Below, one piece after another: positions 1 to 10,689 of a DNA stretch of 64,000 nt (positions are counted from its first letter, which is position 1; the number at the start of each line of letters is the position of its first letter). The translations under genes and the position numbers were made by a program. A model generated the notes under the pieces. That model was not told the DNA's origin, did not search any database, and saw nothing but the letters and a program-made list of their open reading frames with translations. This DNA comes from Psococerastis gibbosa (lineage: Eukaryota; Arthropoda; Insecta; Psocodea; Psocidae), in NCBI GenBank assembly GCA_963971405.1, contig OZ020487.1, forward strand, positions 41,141,039-41,205,038. Reading direction: 5' to 3'.

Positions 1-115
1 TTTAAGTATCCTAATAGGTACTTTTGTCGAGTTACGACACGTCTCCGAACGCAAGGTGTGTAGATACTCGAACAAGTACTAACACGCTACTACCTTGCCA
101 TCGAAGTTGTAGAAT
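1..115 (-). mobile_element. SINE-B copy, cut by the window edge
   Basis: Complement of the family start TTCGATGGCAAGGTGGTAGC. The head has an A-box-like TGGCAAGGTGG but no good B box, so it may be a much-decayed tRNA-derived SINE. Confidence 0.7.
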
Positions 116-235
116 AAAGTGAATATGGCAAAAGTCTTCTAGAAATACTGTATATACAATGAAACACAAGAATTTAAATGTGAATACCGTGTTTTTTTTA
201 AGAACGATAAGTCATTGAGGGTCTAAACCTGAAGC

Positions 236-454
236 AGTCAGGACATGTAGCGTAGTGGTACGGACTCTGACTTTCACTCGAAAGGTTGTTGGTTCGAGTC
301 CCACACTGGCTACATTTTCTGGCCATGCTTCGGAGGGCATGTCAAGTAGGCGGTCCCGGGTCATCCTAGTTGAGTGTAATAGAGGGCTTTATAGCCCTAA
401 CTCCACTAGGTTGGCTTAGTAATAGGAACAATAAAAAGTCGTTATTTATTTAAG
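236..454 (+). mobile_element. SINE-A copy, full length
   Basis: tRNA-derived SINE. The head has an A-box-like TAGCGTAGTGGT, an anticodon-loop-like CTTTCAC, and a B box GGTTCGAGTCC, which together point to tRNA-Glu(UUC) as the source. The body runs through ATGCTTCGGAGGGCATGT and CTAACTCC.CTAGGTTGGC to an AT tail of TTATTTATTTA. Confidence 0.85.
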
Positions 455-639
455 CAGTGGTAGATTTAAGGGTTGATGGGGGGGGGTCATGATCCCTTAG
501 AAAAGTTGATAGAATGGATAACACAGGTTACTGAATTTGATTTGTAAATATAGTCCAGACGTAGATTAATAACTGTGGCCAATTGATTGGCCACATATTG
601 TCATGCATAGAAATGTAGAGGAGCATTGTTGCTAATTAA

Positions 640-765
640 TTGGCTATTTTTGACTTGGCGGGATTCGAGCTCACGATCTATGCCTAGACGATGCCCTGGA
701 TAGGCGTAGATCGTGGGTTCGAATCCCGCCAAGTCCAGTTTTTTCTAAATCCTCTAATTTCGGTT
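640..765. mobile_element. SINE-C: tRNA-derived foldback
   Basis: A near-perfect hairpin: CTTGGCGGGATTCGAGCTC... on the left and ...GGGTTCGAATCCCGCCAAG on the right, each arm carrying a tRNA T-arm and B box. The arms therefore hold pol III promoter elements facing both ways. Confidence 0.7.
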
Positions 766-900
766 CTCCCTTCAAATTACAGCCGTCTGGCTGGTTGGCA
801 GCAACATGTGGCATCGATGCCTCCACTCCCCTCGATCCTGGCACGCCCTCTTCAGCTCCACGCATGTATTGGCCCCTACGTTCGGGTAATCGTCTCTTAA

Positions 901-1284
901 GGGCGAACCGGAGTCGCCGATATACCATTTTCTGTTCAAACTTCAATTTCTCATGAAATATGGAACGCAGAACAATTAAAAAATGCTGAATGGCAAGAAG
1001 AATTTTTCTCCTAATTTTGATGTATAGTATGTGGCCTTAACTAACCACAATTCGCCACAGTTGATGAACTCCTTCAACTTGAACTCCTGAGTGACCGTTA
1101 TTTTGTGCGTATCAAGTTCACTAACTATAGCCGATCAGTATTGATGATTGCAACATACTATGTATCAAAATTAGCAGAAAAAATTCTTCTTTCCATTCAG
1201 CATTTTTTCATTGTTCTGCGTTCCATATTTCATGAGAAATTAAAGTTTGCACAGAAATGGAATATCGGCGAGTCCGGTTTGCCC
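901..1284. mobile_element. MITE-D copy 1, TTAA target site
   Basis: 384 bp with inverted ends of roughly 150 bp (GGGCGAACCGGAGTCGCC left, GGCGAGTCCGGTTTGCCC right), flanked by TTAA at 897-900 and 1285-1288. TTAA duplication fits piggyBac- or Kolobok-type transposition. Confidence 0.8.
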
Positions 1285-1557
1285 TTAATCAATTGTAGTG
1301 AATGTTAAGTTGAATGTTGAATACAGATGGGATGGATATTACAGAATAATGCACTTGTCATTTGTCAAGCCACTTGCACTTTGCAGCTCTGCTGGCCCTG
1401 ACATCCGGGGCTTTAGCGCTGATACGGCTTCAAGGCCATAGGTGCAATAAATGATTTCAGAAAGCGTTCAATATAAGAATTTTAATCTTTTGCGTTACAT
1501 TGGTTTTAATAGGTTAAGGTGACCATTATTTATGGAATTGTGAAAACCAGGGTATTT

Positions 1558-1921
1558 GTGGTCCTCGAAAACGCGGGAAGGATGAGTTGGAACCTGAGCT
1601 TCGCGAGATGAGAGTCCGTAGATGGTAGAGCGTTGTACAAAACCGAGATAAATTATGACTTTTTGTTTTATTACTAAGCCAACCTAGCGGAGTTAGGGCT
1701 ATAAAGCGCTCTCTTTCACTCAACTAGGAAGGCCCGGCTGCTTTACATGCCCTCCGAAGCATGGCCAGAAAATGTAGCATGTGTGGGACTCGAGCCAATA
1801 ACCTTGCAGGTGAAGATCAAGAGTCCTTACCACTAATCTACATGTCCTGACTGTGATGACTGGAGGAGTGTTGTTAAGCAGGCCAAAGCTCATCAAGGGC
1901 TGTAGAGCCAGAAGAAGAAGA
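1558..1921 (+). pseudogene. RTE-like LINE C-terminus, split by SINE-A
   Basis: The frame GRMSWNLSFA-type start is broken, but RDDWRSVVKQAKAHQGL-like residues at 1855-1910 and the upstream ELEPELREMRVRRW at 1580-1620 match the intact relative at 3330. Followed by GAAGAAGAAG. Confidence 0.6.
1650..1853 (-). mobile_element. SINE-A copy inserted in an RTE-like LINE tail
   Basis: Minus-oriented SINE-A. The LINE sequence reads into it at 1649 and resumes at about 1857; the intact arrangement is preserved in the related tail at 3330-3600, so the insertion point is readable. Confidence 0.85.
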
Positions 1922-2215
1922 TATTAAAGATTTGGATCATTTAAGTTGTAAAAGACTACATCGTGCATCATAATAGTAGGGTATTTTTAATTTTTGGTAC
2001 CGTAGTTTTGTCATTAAAAATGATTGAGGGCTAAAATTTCTCGTAAAATAGATGAAAAACTACAAAACCAAAAATAATATTATATTATGCATAAAGTAGT
2101 CTTTTACAATTTAAATGAACCAATATTTTAATAATTTGCTTAATTTTAATTAAATAAAAAAATAAGAAGTATTAAAATTCGGGCCTCCAATTTCCTACGG
2201 GACGTACAGTACACT
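1917..2215. mobile_element. MITE-H copy
   Basis: Inverted-repeat element around the arms AAGACTACATCGTGCATCAT and TATGCATAAAGTAGTCTTTT; part of a family of about 300-400 bp. Confidence 0.6.
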
Positions 2216-2259
2216 CTCAAGGGCGGATCTACAACAGTATAAAAAGAGCCACTACACAA

Positions 2260-2962
2260 ATAAAATTAGTACTTACTATGAAATAACAAAAGTCACTGCA
2301 CTAAGATACTTAACACAACGGACACTGGGCACTAACTAAGTAAGATGCGAAGTGACGGAGAATGGGGGGCACGATCTGTACTAGTGACACATTGATAATG
2401 AATTAGTCATACGCACTCTCAATGGAGGATTCCTCTCGTCTTCATCTTCGGATGAATTAGGTTCGTACATTTGACAATCATGGCCATAAATTGCTACTAG
2501 CTACATTTTCTGGCCATGCTTCGGAGGGCATGTAAAGCAGGCGGTCCCGGGCTTTTCTAGTTGAGTGTAAGAGAGGGCTTTATAGCCGTAACTCCGCTAT
2601 GTTAGCTTAGTAACAGAACAAGAAGTCAATATTTATTTATTTAAATCTGGAAATTTTGATTCTACACAATAGCAGGCCTACTCGGACAATTAAATAAATA
2701 ATGACTTTAATTCTATTACTAGCGGAGTTAAGCCTCTTTTACATACAATAGTACTTACTATGATATAAAAAAATTCACTGCACTTAAGTACTCAACACAT
2801 TGGACACTGGGCACTAAATAAGTGACGGAGAATGGGGGGCATGATCTGTACTAGGTAGTGACACATTGGTAATGAATTAGTCATACGCACTCTCAATGGG
2901 GGATTCCTCTCGTCTTCACCTTCGGATGAATTAATTTCGTACATTTGGCAATCATGACCATA
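2260..2962 (+). repeat. 0.2-kb direct duplication
   Basis: 2262-2490 and 2745-2962 are about 90% alike (GAGAATGGGGGGCA, CACTCTCAATGG.GGATTCC, TTCGTACATTTG.CAATCATG) and lie about 480 bases apart with truncated SINE-A copies between. Confidence 0.8.
2499..2645 (+). mobile_element. SINE-A copy, 5'-truncated
   Basis: Lacks the tRNA-like head, starting at the CTACATTTTCTGG junction, and keeps the body and TTTATTTA tail. It sits between the two units of a 0.2-kb direct duplication. Confidence 0.8.
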
Positions 2963-3150
2963 TACCTGGAAATTATTATTATTATTCTATGCCTACGTGG
3001 ACAGTGAAATAAATAAATAATTACTTTTTGTTATATTACTAGCGGAGTTATGGCTATTAAGTCCTATCTTACACTCAACTAGACGGGACCGCCTGTTTTA
3101 CATGTCCTACGTAGCATGAGCTGACGATGTAGCAAGTGTGGGACTTGATT
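2689..3150 (-). mobile_element. Two partial SINE-A copies
   Basis: 2689-2745 and 3005-3150 are minus-oriented SINE-A pieces, starting with the AAATAAATAATGACTT tail complement. The second extends into the degraded tRNA-like head. Between them is the second unit of the direct duplication. Confidence 0.7.
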
Positions 3151-3329
3151 CTATGGACCCCTGTATGAAAACAGAGAGTGGCGTACAAGAAACAACTCGG
3201 AAATAGACGCAATACTCAATGGAGAACTGGAGAAGGCATACTACGTTTTGTAAAAGTACAGCGTCTAAGATGACTGGGAGTCTGGGACGCGTCGTATAAG
3301 AAACTCGGAGGACCGCGTGCCGAAAATGT

Positions 3330-3600
3330 ACAAAAAACATGACAGGAAGAAGACTGCAGCGACGTCCACGAAACCATTTGAAGGACGGGCTAGAAACCGA
3401 CCTCCGCGAGTTGGGAGTTCGTATATGGAGGAGCGTCGTACAAAACCGAGATGACTGGAGGGGTGTTGTTCTGCAGGCCAAAGCCCATCAAGGGCTGTAC
3501 AGCCAGAAGAAGAAGAAGAAGAAGAAAAAGAAGAATAAGAAGAAGAAGAAAAAGAAGAATAAGAAGAAGAAGAAAAAGAAGAATAAGAAGAAGAAGAAGT
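3330..3600 (+). pseudogene. RTE-like LINE C-terminus with a (GAA)n tail
   Basis: Reads RRLQRRPRNHLKDGLETDL, RELGVRIWRSVVQNRDDWRG and VVLQAKAHQGLYS: the RGRPxxxWxDxxExDLxxLGVxxWxxxAxDRxxWRxxVxxAKxHxG signature of RTE/jockey-type reverse transcriptase C-termini. It ends in a 95-base (GAAGAA/AAG) tract. Confidence 0.75.
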
Positions 3601-3664
3601 GGGGCTCGAACCAAAAACCTTTCGGGTGGCAGTCAGAGTCCATACCACTACTCTGCAGGTACTG
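3597..3664 (-). mobile_element. SINE-A tRNA-like head remnant
   Basis: The complement of the B box (GGGGCTCGAACC) and of the A-box region is readable, directly after the GAA-rich tail of a LINE. The SINE body is missing. Confidence 0.6.
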
Positions 3665-3894
3665 ACAATTATTGACAGTTGAAAAGCTGAAGACAAATAG
3701 TTGTTTCATTCTTGGGTAAAGGTTAAATTGTGGCAGCAGACAAGATGTCCTCCCGGTGTCAATTATCACACAGATGTAAAACAAAGCAAGGATGGTAAGA
3801 TTTCAAACCACACGCCTAAATATAGAATAATAGCCTGCTGTGTGGAGGTACTGCACTGCACGGGTATTTTAAAATAATCATCAACCTAGTGCGA

Positions 3895-4315
3895 AACCAT
3901 TGTTCCAAGAATCCAATGGAATCAACGGCAGAAGAGACAAATCTAATAGATAACTGACTCTACAGGCGCAGAAACGAGGACATTCAGGAGGAAATGCCAA
4001 CAACTGAAATGGTGCAAAAACTAAGACGAGAAAGAGGCTCAGCTGGTGGGGACACGTGCAGATGAGGAGAGAGGCATCAGTGCTAATACGCAGAGTGGGA
4101 GAGGTGACGGCACCTGGACGCCAAGCACGGGGGCACCCAAAGCTCACCCTGAAGAGAAAAATTATAAGCGACCTGCAAGAAACCGGGCTCACAAGGGAGG
4201 ACACTCAAGACAGAACCGTCTGGAAACGCTGCAGTTCTGTCACTGACCCTCCATGGGAAAATTGCGCGGAAAAACTAAAAGTAAGTAAGTCTACTGACTA
4301 AACTATTAACTTTCA
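3895..4315 (+). pseudogene. LINE reverse transcriptase C-terminus
   Basis: Frames spanning RRRNEDIQEEMPTTEMVQKL, WWGHVQMRREASVL and LTREDTQDRTVWKR fit the (W)GHVxRM...AxDRxxWR end of non-LTR reverse transcriptases; one frame shift near 4050. Tail GTAAGTAAGT and an A run. Confidence 0.65.
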
Positions 4316-4853
4316 AAAAAAAAAAAAAAACTGATTAGCGTAATATGCTGATATGCTGTGCCTATAGACATTGTACGCAGGTGGATGACTTGGTATTAGT
4401 GTTTCATTATTAGGTCACTTCCAGTTCCAATGACTAGGTAGTATGAAGAGTCGCCTGAGTCAGTTTTGTTGCACATGTGTGATGTGTGCAGCGTGACGTG
4501 TACCACGTCCATAACCGCAATGTTCGTCCGCTGATACAGCATGAATTCCTATTATTTTCAAGGTAACTCCTCAACAAAACAACTGGCAACTTTTAAAATG
4601 TGCCATCAGTTGAGCATTTTTTGCTTTGTGAAAAAAAATTGCTTAAAAACTGATGCAATGCAAATAGGATAACTTAATGCAGGCACACAGCTCCAACAGG
4701 GGTTTTTTTAAACATAAAAAGCCGGGAAGAGTAAGCATTAGGCAATGCATTTGTATCTTGAATAAAATATAATTTGTAAATGCAGAATTTTATTACGTGG
4801 CTTGGTTTGAAATTTCACACTTATGGTATCATATTGCTTCCGAAATACTAGAC

Positions 4854-5965
4854 CAGTGGTCGTTAATGGCTCCGAGCAGCTTTGGTTCTGGCTGCGCGAG
4901 AACGCCGCGGTAGGATTAAAATTGGAACTATTCTACAAAAATCAAAATCTAATTCATCAAATTTAATTCAAAACGAAAAGAAAAAAAAAAAAGTTGCATG
5001 ATATCTAATCCACATATTTATGTAGTAGCTGTATGTTAAAGTATTAAAAACAGCTACAAAAACCGGTCCGAGTTTACTCGAACATGCTTTCCAATTTATC
5101 AAAATTATTAGATAGAGAAAATGAGTAATTTCATGGAAAATAATTTTATAATGGTTAAATTTCCGATATCTCGGGGGGGGGGGGGGGGGTGTCGACCTGA
5201 CGTCACTGGATGTGAGGTAAATTCTAGATAGGTCAGACCAACACATTACCACACAGCAATACTGGCAGGGCACGCAATGCATTTGAGCGTGAATTTTCTA
5301 TCATTTAAAAAAAAAAACATTTTTTTTTACAAAACCAAATACTTCTTTGGGAAAGCAACTTGTCCGGTTTCGTCACTTAATTTAACACCTAAAACATGCC
5401 TGAAGGTAGAAATCATCGATAGAAAGGTTTCACAGAAAAATTATTTTTTAGTCATTTTTTATTAAAATTTAGTTATTTTTATTGTTTTACCCCCAGAAGC
5501 AACCTATCAAGGGGCAAGCGACCCCACGCATTTCGTTAATATTAATAACGACTACAATATATGTGAATTTAAAAGAAATCGTTGGAGCCGTTTTTGAGAA
5601 ATAATTTTTTTAGACGTTTTTTTGGAGTTCCGAGTAGTTTGCCCGGAAATCGACGCACAGACAGACAGACAGACAGAGAGACATTTCGTAAAAACCACTT
5701 TTTTGGGTTCCTGGGACCTCAAAACGTGTAAATCCGTTGGAATCTCGGAATCGAAACAATCGTCACAAAGCTTTCCTTATACTACGTATAAATTGGAAAG
5801 CAAAAATTAGGTTACATACATATACTGTTCCCTGCCCCCGTTTCTCCTATCTATGTACAGGTGTATAGTGTATGCATTATTGTACGCCTGGCTGCACAAG
5901 ATTCATTGGTCGATGTGAACTCTGAATATGGCTCCGTTGTGCAAAAAGGTTGACGACCACTATAC
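4854..5965. mobile_element. hAT-like element carrying Repeat A
   Basis: Ends CAGTGGTCGTTAATGGCTCCG (left) and CGGAGCCA...GACGACCACT (right, inverted) with imperfect 8-base flanks (TACTAGAC, TACTAACA). The interior is the best copy of Repeat A, including an 18-base G run and an ACAG microsatellite. Confidence 0.55.
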
Positions 5966-6111
5966 TAACATTAGATGAAAAACCGCGCCCAAAACAATAT
6001 TGTCAAACTATCATGGAATTTTCAAAATTCAAATATTATATATATAAATATATAAATATTTATATATATATATTCCATAAATATAATTAAAAAGGCTCTC
6101 ACGATCGGAGA

Positions 6112-6370
6112 TGATGTCGCAGTAGAATCCGTGGCCTGTGGTCAATCTGAGAGTGTACTTTCAAGCGTTTCGCCAACATCAGGTTGACATCTTCAGTGGC
6201 AGACTTGTAAGATTGTATCTCGGAGGCTTAGTAAATAGCAACAGTTTCGATGTTACTATTAAGCCTCCGAGGTCTTAGATCTATACGTAGTACCATTGAA
6301 GATGTCAACTGCAGATGTTGGCGAAACATTTGGCAGTACGCTTTCAGATCGACAACGGGTCATCGCCCTA
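6112..6370. mobile_element. Imperfect 250-bp palindrome with hammerhead-like motifs, Penelope-like
   Basis: Left (6120-6233) and right (6249-6362) arms are inverted copies. Each has CTGAAGAT or TTGAAGAT followed by a six-base-pair stem (GTCAAC/GTTGGC) and GAAAC. The motif set resembles the hammerhead-bearing ends of Penelope-like retroelements; the assignment is by resemblance only. Confidence 0.45.
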
Positions 6371-6379
6371 ATACTCTTG

Positions 6380-7500
6380 AGACAAGGCTGGATTGATAAA
6401 TTGCTCAAACCTTGATCTAATTTTAAAAATTTGTGCAGGTATTATTATATTTTGTTTGCACTACAGGTATGTTCTTTACGATTGAAATGACGATGACGAT
6501 AGGGTCACATTAGGTACTGCAATGGTTGTATTTAAAAAAATGGCAAAAATACACATAATTATCTTATATTATCTCCATAATTCCTTTAAAAACGGCATGA
6601 CATGACATCGTACATGCTAGGCTTAAACTGAAAGCCATTTGAGGAACCAGTATAATCCGGGCCGATGGGCCGTGAAAGCCTTTGCAGTTATATTGAAAGC
6701 CATTTTTTTTGGAAGCTTTGGTGTTCTTACGGTAAGGTGAACTCAATCTGGCATAGAAATGTAATAATTTATAAACAAATAATCAAACTAGGCTATAGTT
6801 ATAAAAAAATATTCTTATTGAATTTGTTTTCACATATAAATTCTTATTAAATTTATTTTAAAAAATATCGCATCTACCACGGTAGAATTCATTATGGTAC
6901 AATACATGAATAAATTTGAAGAACAAAACTGAGGTCATGTCAAAATAGGCGATCGTGACCGGTGACCTCTCTTTTTGACAAGTTCTCACTTTGTCATCTA
7001 CAAATTATCTAACGAGTAATAACAAGAAAAACTCTTCAACATCTAAAGGTTACTTCAAGGACACCAGAAAATTTTATCAATGGAGGCATCCCTGAGGAAT
7101 GGTAAAGGATGGAACGCTAAATTAAACTTAAACAATATCAGCACTAATTACCGCACAAACCAAATCCAGAGGAAAAAACTAAACACTACAACAACAAAAA
7201 ACCGTTACGGCAAAAGCCCTGTCTGCGGACTGAGAAATGCGATCTTAGTTTTGCCCTCTATTTTAGGAGCTTGAGCGGGTTAAAAAGCGCATGCGTTTTC
7301 TCTAAATACCGGGGCTTCGCAAGCTTCACCGGCCTACTGACACCACTGACCACTCGCGCTAAACTGATTTTGCTAACCGCAAGCTATTGTATTGCCTGTA
7401 TCACCCACACACTGCCACAGCCGCACGGAAACTGAGCGTGTCTTATCGTCGAGCAAAACCGCAATCCTCGCCGGAAATCAGGAATATTTTAGCACTGTAT
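6380..7500. other. No gene seen
   Basis: AT-rich DNA. 6620-6720 is a scrap of the hammerhead-like hairpin family (CCGGGCCGATGGGCCGTGAAAGCC repeated pieces). A 64-codon frame at 7080-7274 has no splice or similarity support. Confidence 0.5.
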
Positions 7501-7504
7501 TTGA

Positions 7505-7905
7505 CTTAAGAGGACATGCTACGTAGAAAATGAGCACACCAAAATTTGTTGTTTTTATTGACTTTTTATTTATTTTTATGTAATTAACAAAGCAAGTCAT
7601 TAAAGATTTGGCTCATGGAAGTTGTACAGTAGAAGGTTACTTCATGTAGGCTGCCATATAATAGGAAATATTAAATTTTTGGTACCTTAGTTCTTTCATA
7701 AATACCAGACAGGACTAAAATTTCGCGTATTCTTGGGATTTTCGGAAGAACTACAAAACTGAAAAGTAAAAATACCCAATTATATGATGCACGAAGTACT
7801 CTTCTTCAACTTAGACGAGCCAAATTTTTAATAACTTGCTGAGTTAATTAAATACAAAATGAAAAGTATTTAATTTTGTGGTGGCAATTTTCCTCTTAAT
7901 TGACA
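7505..7905. mobile_element. MITE-H copy
   Basis: About 400 bp; arms include GGTTACTTCATGTAGGC and ATGATGCACGAAGTACTC, with ends like GAGGACATGCTACGTAG shared with the copy at 53578. Confidence 0.65.
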
Positions 7906-9114
7906 GATTAGATATCGGGAAAACTGGGCTTGGCTACACCACTGGTAGTCAGTACGCTGAGTGCGGTTTATATTCCTCAGAACAGGTGGAAACAGTCCTG
8001 CCGCCACTGAGGTCGCTGACAGTAATTGACAATATTGTTGGTGTATTAAGTGAGGTCATGACATATAGTAGCATAATGTAATATCGATGGCAACAAGTCA
8101 GACCGGTCGTGCGAATATGCTGCCTACCAACAAATATTTGTTATCAAACACACACAGGACGATAGCCTACAAATACTGAGGAGGACTATCACCTATATTC
8201 TACTTCAACTTCTTGCTTTATAGCTGGGTTGCACGACTCTTACAAAAAACAACCTGAGATCTCATTAATGAATAATGAGCCGATTTCAATGAAATCAACA
8301 CACTGAAATCATATTGTAACTGTATATACTATAGTAGTACAATACTTAACGAAAAATATTTAATATTATTATTCTTTCATACATGCAACGATTATCTCCC
8401 TGAATAAGAGAAGGTAAAGACTAAGAGATTAATAGAATCTGTTGGAGGTGGGTGTATCTGAAAACTGCGGGTTGTTGTTCCTTTTTGCTTGCTCGAGGGG
8501 TGGTGTCCTTATTTCGCGAAGGAGTTCATCTAGTGTGAGAACTAGTTTCAGTATTATTAAACAACAAAAGATTATGTTACAACAGTGAACAGTAATGATG
8601 ATGTACGGCTTCGTCAAAAGATACAATACATGGACATTTAATAAACACTTAACTCTGCGCAGTACAAAAAACCTAAAATAATGAAGCATTTGATTACCTA
8701 ACTGGCCCCTAAAAATTCAATGAACACGGAATAGGGGCATGCCTCCAGGAGGATGGACATTAGCCACTATTCCATTACGGTTCTTGTTTATAACGGTGCC
8801 ACATACATATTTTTATATGTATGAACGACTGTGAAAAATGGGCTAATACATTGACTATTGCGTCTAAATAAATTTCCACTCAGTGCACTCGGACTAATTT
8901 ATGCGTCGTTTTTGTGTACTGTACTACTGCAATATGGCAAATTTTGGCGAATACGCTACACTTACCAAGGTTTCAGCAAATAATTCTTCAAATCTCTCAT
9001 GATTGCCTCTTCCTAAAAAATAATGTAAGTTTACGGTAAGATAGCATGGAAGTAGGTAATATAATATATTATTATTAAGATATATATTAAATTATGTAGG
9101 CCTAATCTTGCCTC
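7906..9114. other. No gene seen
   Basis: AT-rich sequence without recognised repeats or convincing exons. Confidence 0.5.
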
Positions 9115-9475
9115 TCAGCAAACTCCTGACCTATACCTCCTCGCGGTGAGGGGCGGGCAACGTCAACATTCAATGACGGCTAACATAGGCAGGTACCGAG
9201 TGGGGTTCGGTCAAAGACCCCCCGCCTAACTCCGTGGAGTTAGGGCATGGGCACCCTCTTGTCCATGGGAGACGAAAAGCTCCCTAAAGGCGGACGAACT
9301 GGATCCTGGCAACAAGTGACGGTCAACGGCATAGGATGCGGAAGGCAAGGGGAAACCACCGCATTATAGGCCCAAGTGGCATCCCAAGAACCAGCAACCA
9401 TGTATAATTCGATGCATCGAAGTCACATGTTGCTGCTAACCAGCCATCCGCCTGTAACTTGAAGAAGAAGAATCT
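9115..9475 (+). mobile_element. GC-rich retroelement fragment with a GAA tail
   Basis: Unusual GC richness; includes GGGGAAACCACCGCATTA and ends CATGTTGCTGCTAACCAGCC..GTAACTTGAAGAAGAAGAA. Minus-strand pieces of the same 3' end occur at 770-890, 35543-35605 and 37085-37200. Confidence 0.5.
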
Positions 9476-9679
9476 TGGTAGGAACCGCAAAATAACGACA
9501 TAGGTATTCTAATAAATATAAGACTGCACTGGCTAAATTAATAAAGAACAGATACAAGTGACCCGTTACATGCTCTCCTTATTTATCAATTAGTCTAGCC
9601 ACTGAGAGATAATATGAGTTGAGCCATGGTAAATAATTGTCCAAGGGCTAAATTTCGGTTGCCTCGACGTTCCCTATCC

Positions 9680-10620
9680 CAAAGTGCTGAATTGATAGGT
9701 CAGACTAAATACAGTGCTACACAGTAATAATGGCAGGGTACGCAATGTATTGGGAAATGAATTATCAACCATTTCTTCAAAATACAAAACGAAAAACTTT
9801 GCTAGGAAGGCAACCTGTTCGGTTTCGTTACTTTTTTTAACACCTAATTATGGTAAAGGTGCAGTTTAGCTACCCCGCTGTATCAAAAGTAGAATGGAAA
9901 TGCTTTTTATATGGAAGGAAAACATCCCATTTGCAAGGGAATTCATATTTTAAGCAAGGGTTCTATTATTTACATGCCTCTGACAATGTTCCTTCCATAA
10001 AAAATTTTATGACCAATTTGTCCCTATACCTGCCCATGCAAGAATTCGAACTAAATTGGGCTGTAACTAAAAAACTATACTTTTTCGACTTTTAATTCTT
10101 TCGGAAATGGGTTTCTTTAAAGCTAAATCAACGATACCAAATTTTGTGATTTTATGAGGGGTAGCTATAATACGCGATCGGCGAAAGGGTTCGATATGCC
10201 TAGGTGTCACCTAAAAAGTCGAGGGATTCTTATCCGATACTTGCACACCGGCTTTACAATAAGCTACAATTTTTAGTAAGTCAGTTGGATCCAGCTTGTT
10301 TCAGAACATCCAGTAGACTCACTATATAATTTGGATGAGTACGACCCCAGGAGCTGGACTATTTAAGTACCGTAACTCCTCCTTTTTTCGTACAAACCCC
10401 TCTCCGGTGGCTATTTTTGTTTGACACGGTCGATCCGGCTCAGGCTCGTCAGGGACTCTAATTTTTGAATTGTATTGTATTGCTAAACTGCACCTTTACC
10501 TTAAAATTGATTCTTCTATTGTTTTCCTCCAGAACCATATTAAGGAGCAAGCGACCTATTGGATTTTGTTTACAATAGATCGCACCCAAATTTCAGAAGT
10601 GATTTACCTAACCTAAAATT
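9680..10620 (+). repeat. Repeat A copy interrupted by a 649-bp element
   Basis: Repeat A blocks at 9690-9850 and 10505-10600 flank the inserted element at 9852-10500. A short inverted piece of Repeat A follows at 10620-10690. Confidence 0.65.
9852..10500. mobile_element. 649-bp DNA element with perfect 19-bp inverted ends
   Basis: Starts GGTAAAGGTGCAGTTTAGC and ends with its exact complement GCTAAACTGCACCTTTACC. It sits inside a Repeat A copy. The target duplication is short or unclear. An 81-codon open stretch (9850-10095) inside has no recognisable similarity. Superfamily not assigned. Confidence 0.75.
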
Positions 10621-10689
10621 AGGAAATTCACATACGGTATATTGTAGTCTTTATTGATGTATGCAAACGGACAAACCTCAATAAGTCAC

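Noticed and set aside
671-946. Open frame on the minus strand ending in GLGGIRTHDLRLSRASS
   Set aside because: This is the translation of the tRNA T-arm and B box in SINE-C, a well-known false protein.
3265-3784. Several overlapping frames rich in Lys, Phe, Leu or Ser
   Set aside because: They translate the GAA/AAG microsatellite at the end of a LINE.
7080-7274. 64-codon frame MEASLRNGKGWNAKLNLNN
   Set aside because: No similarity, no splice context, low-complexity Thr/Asn composition.
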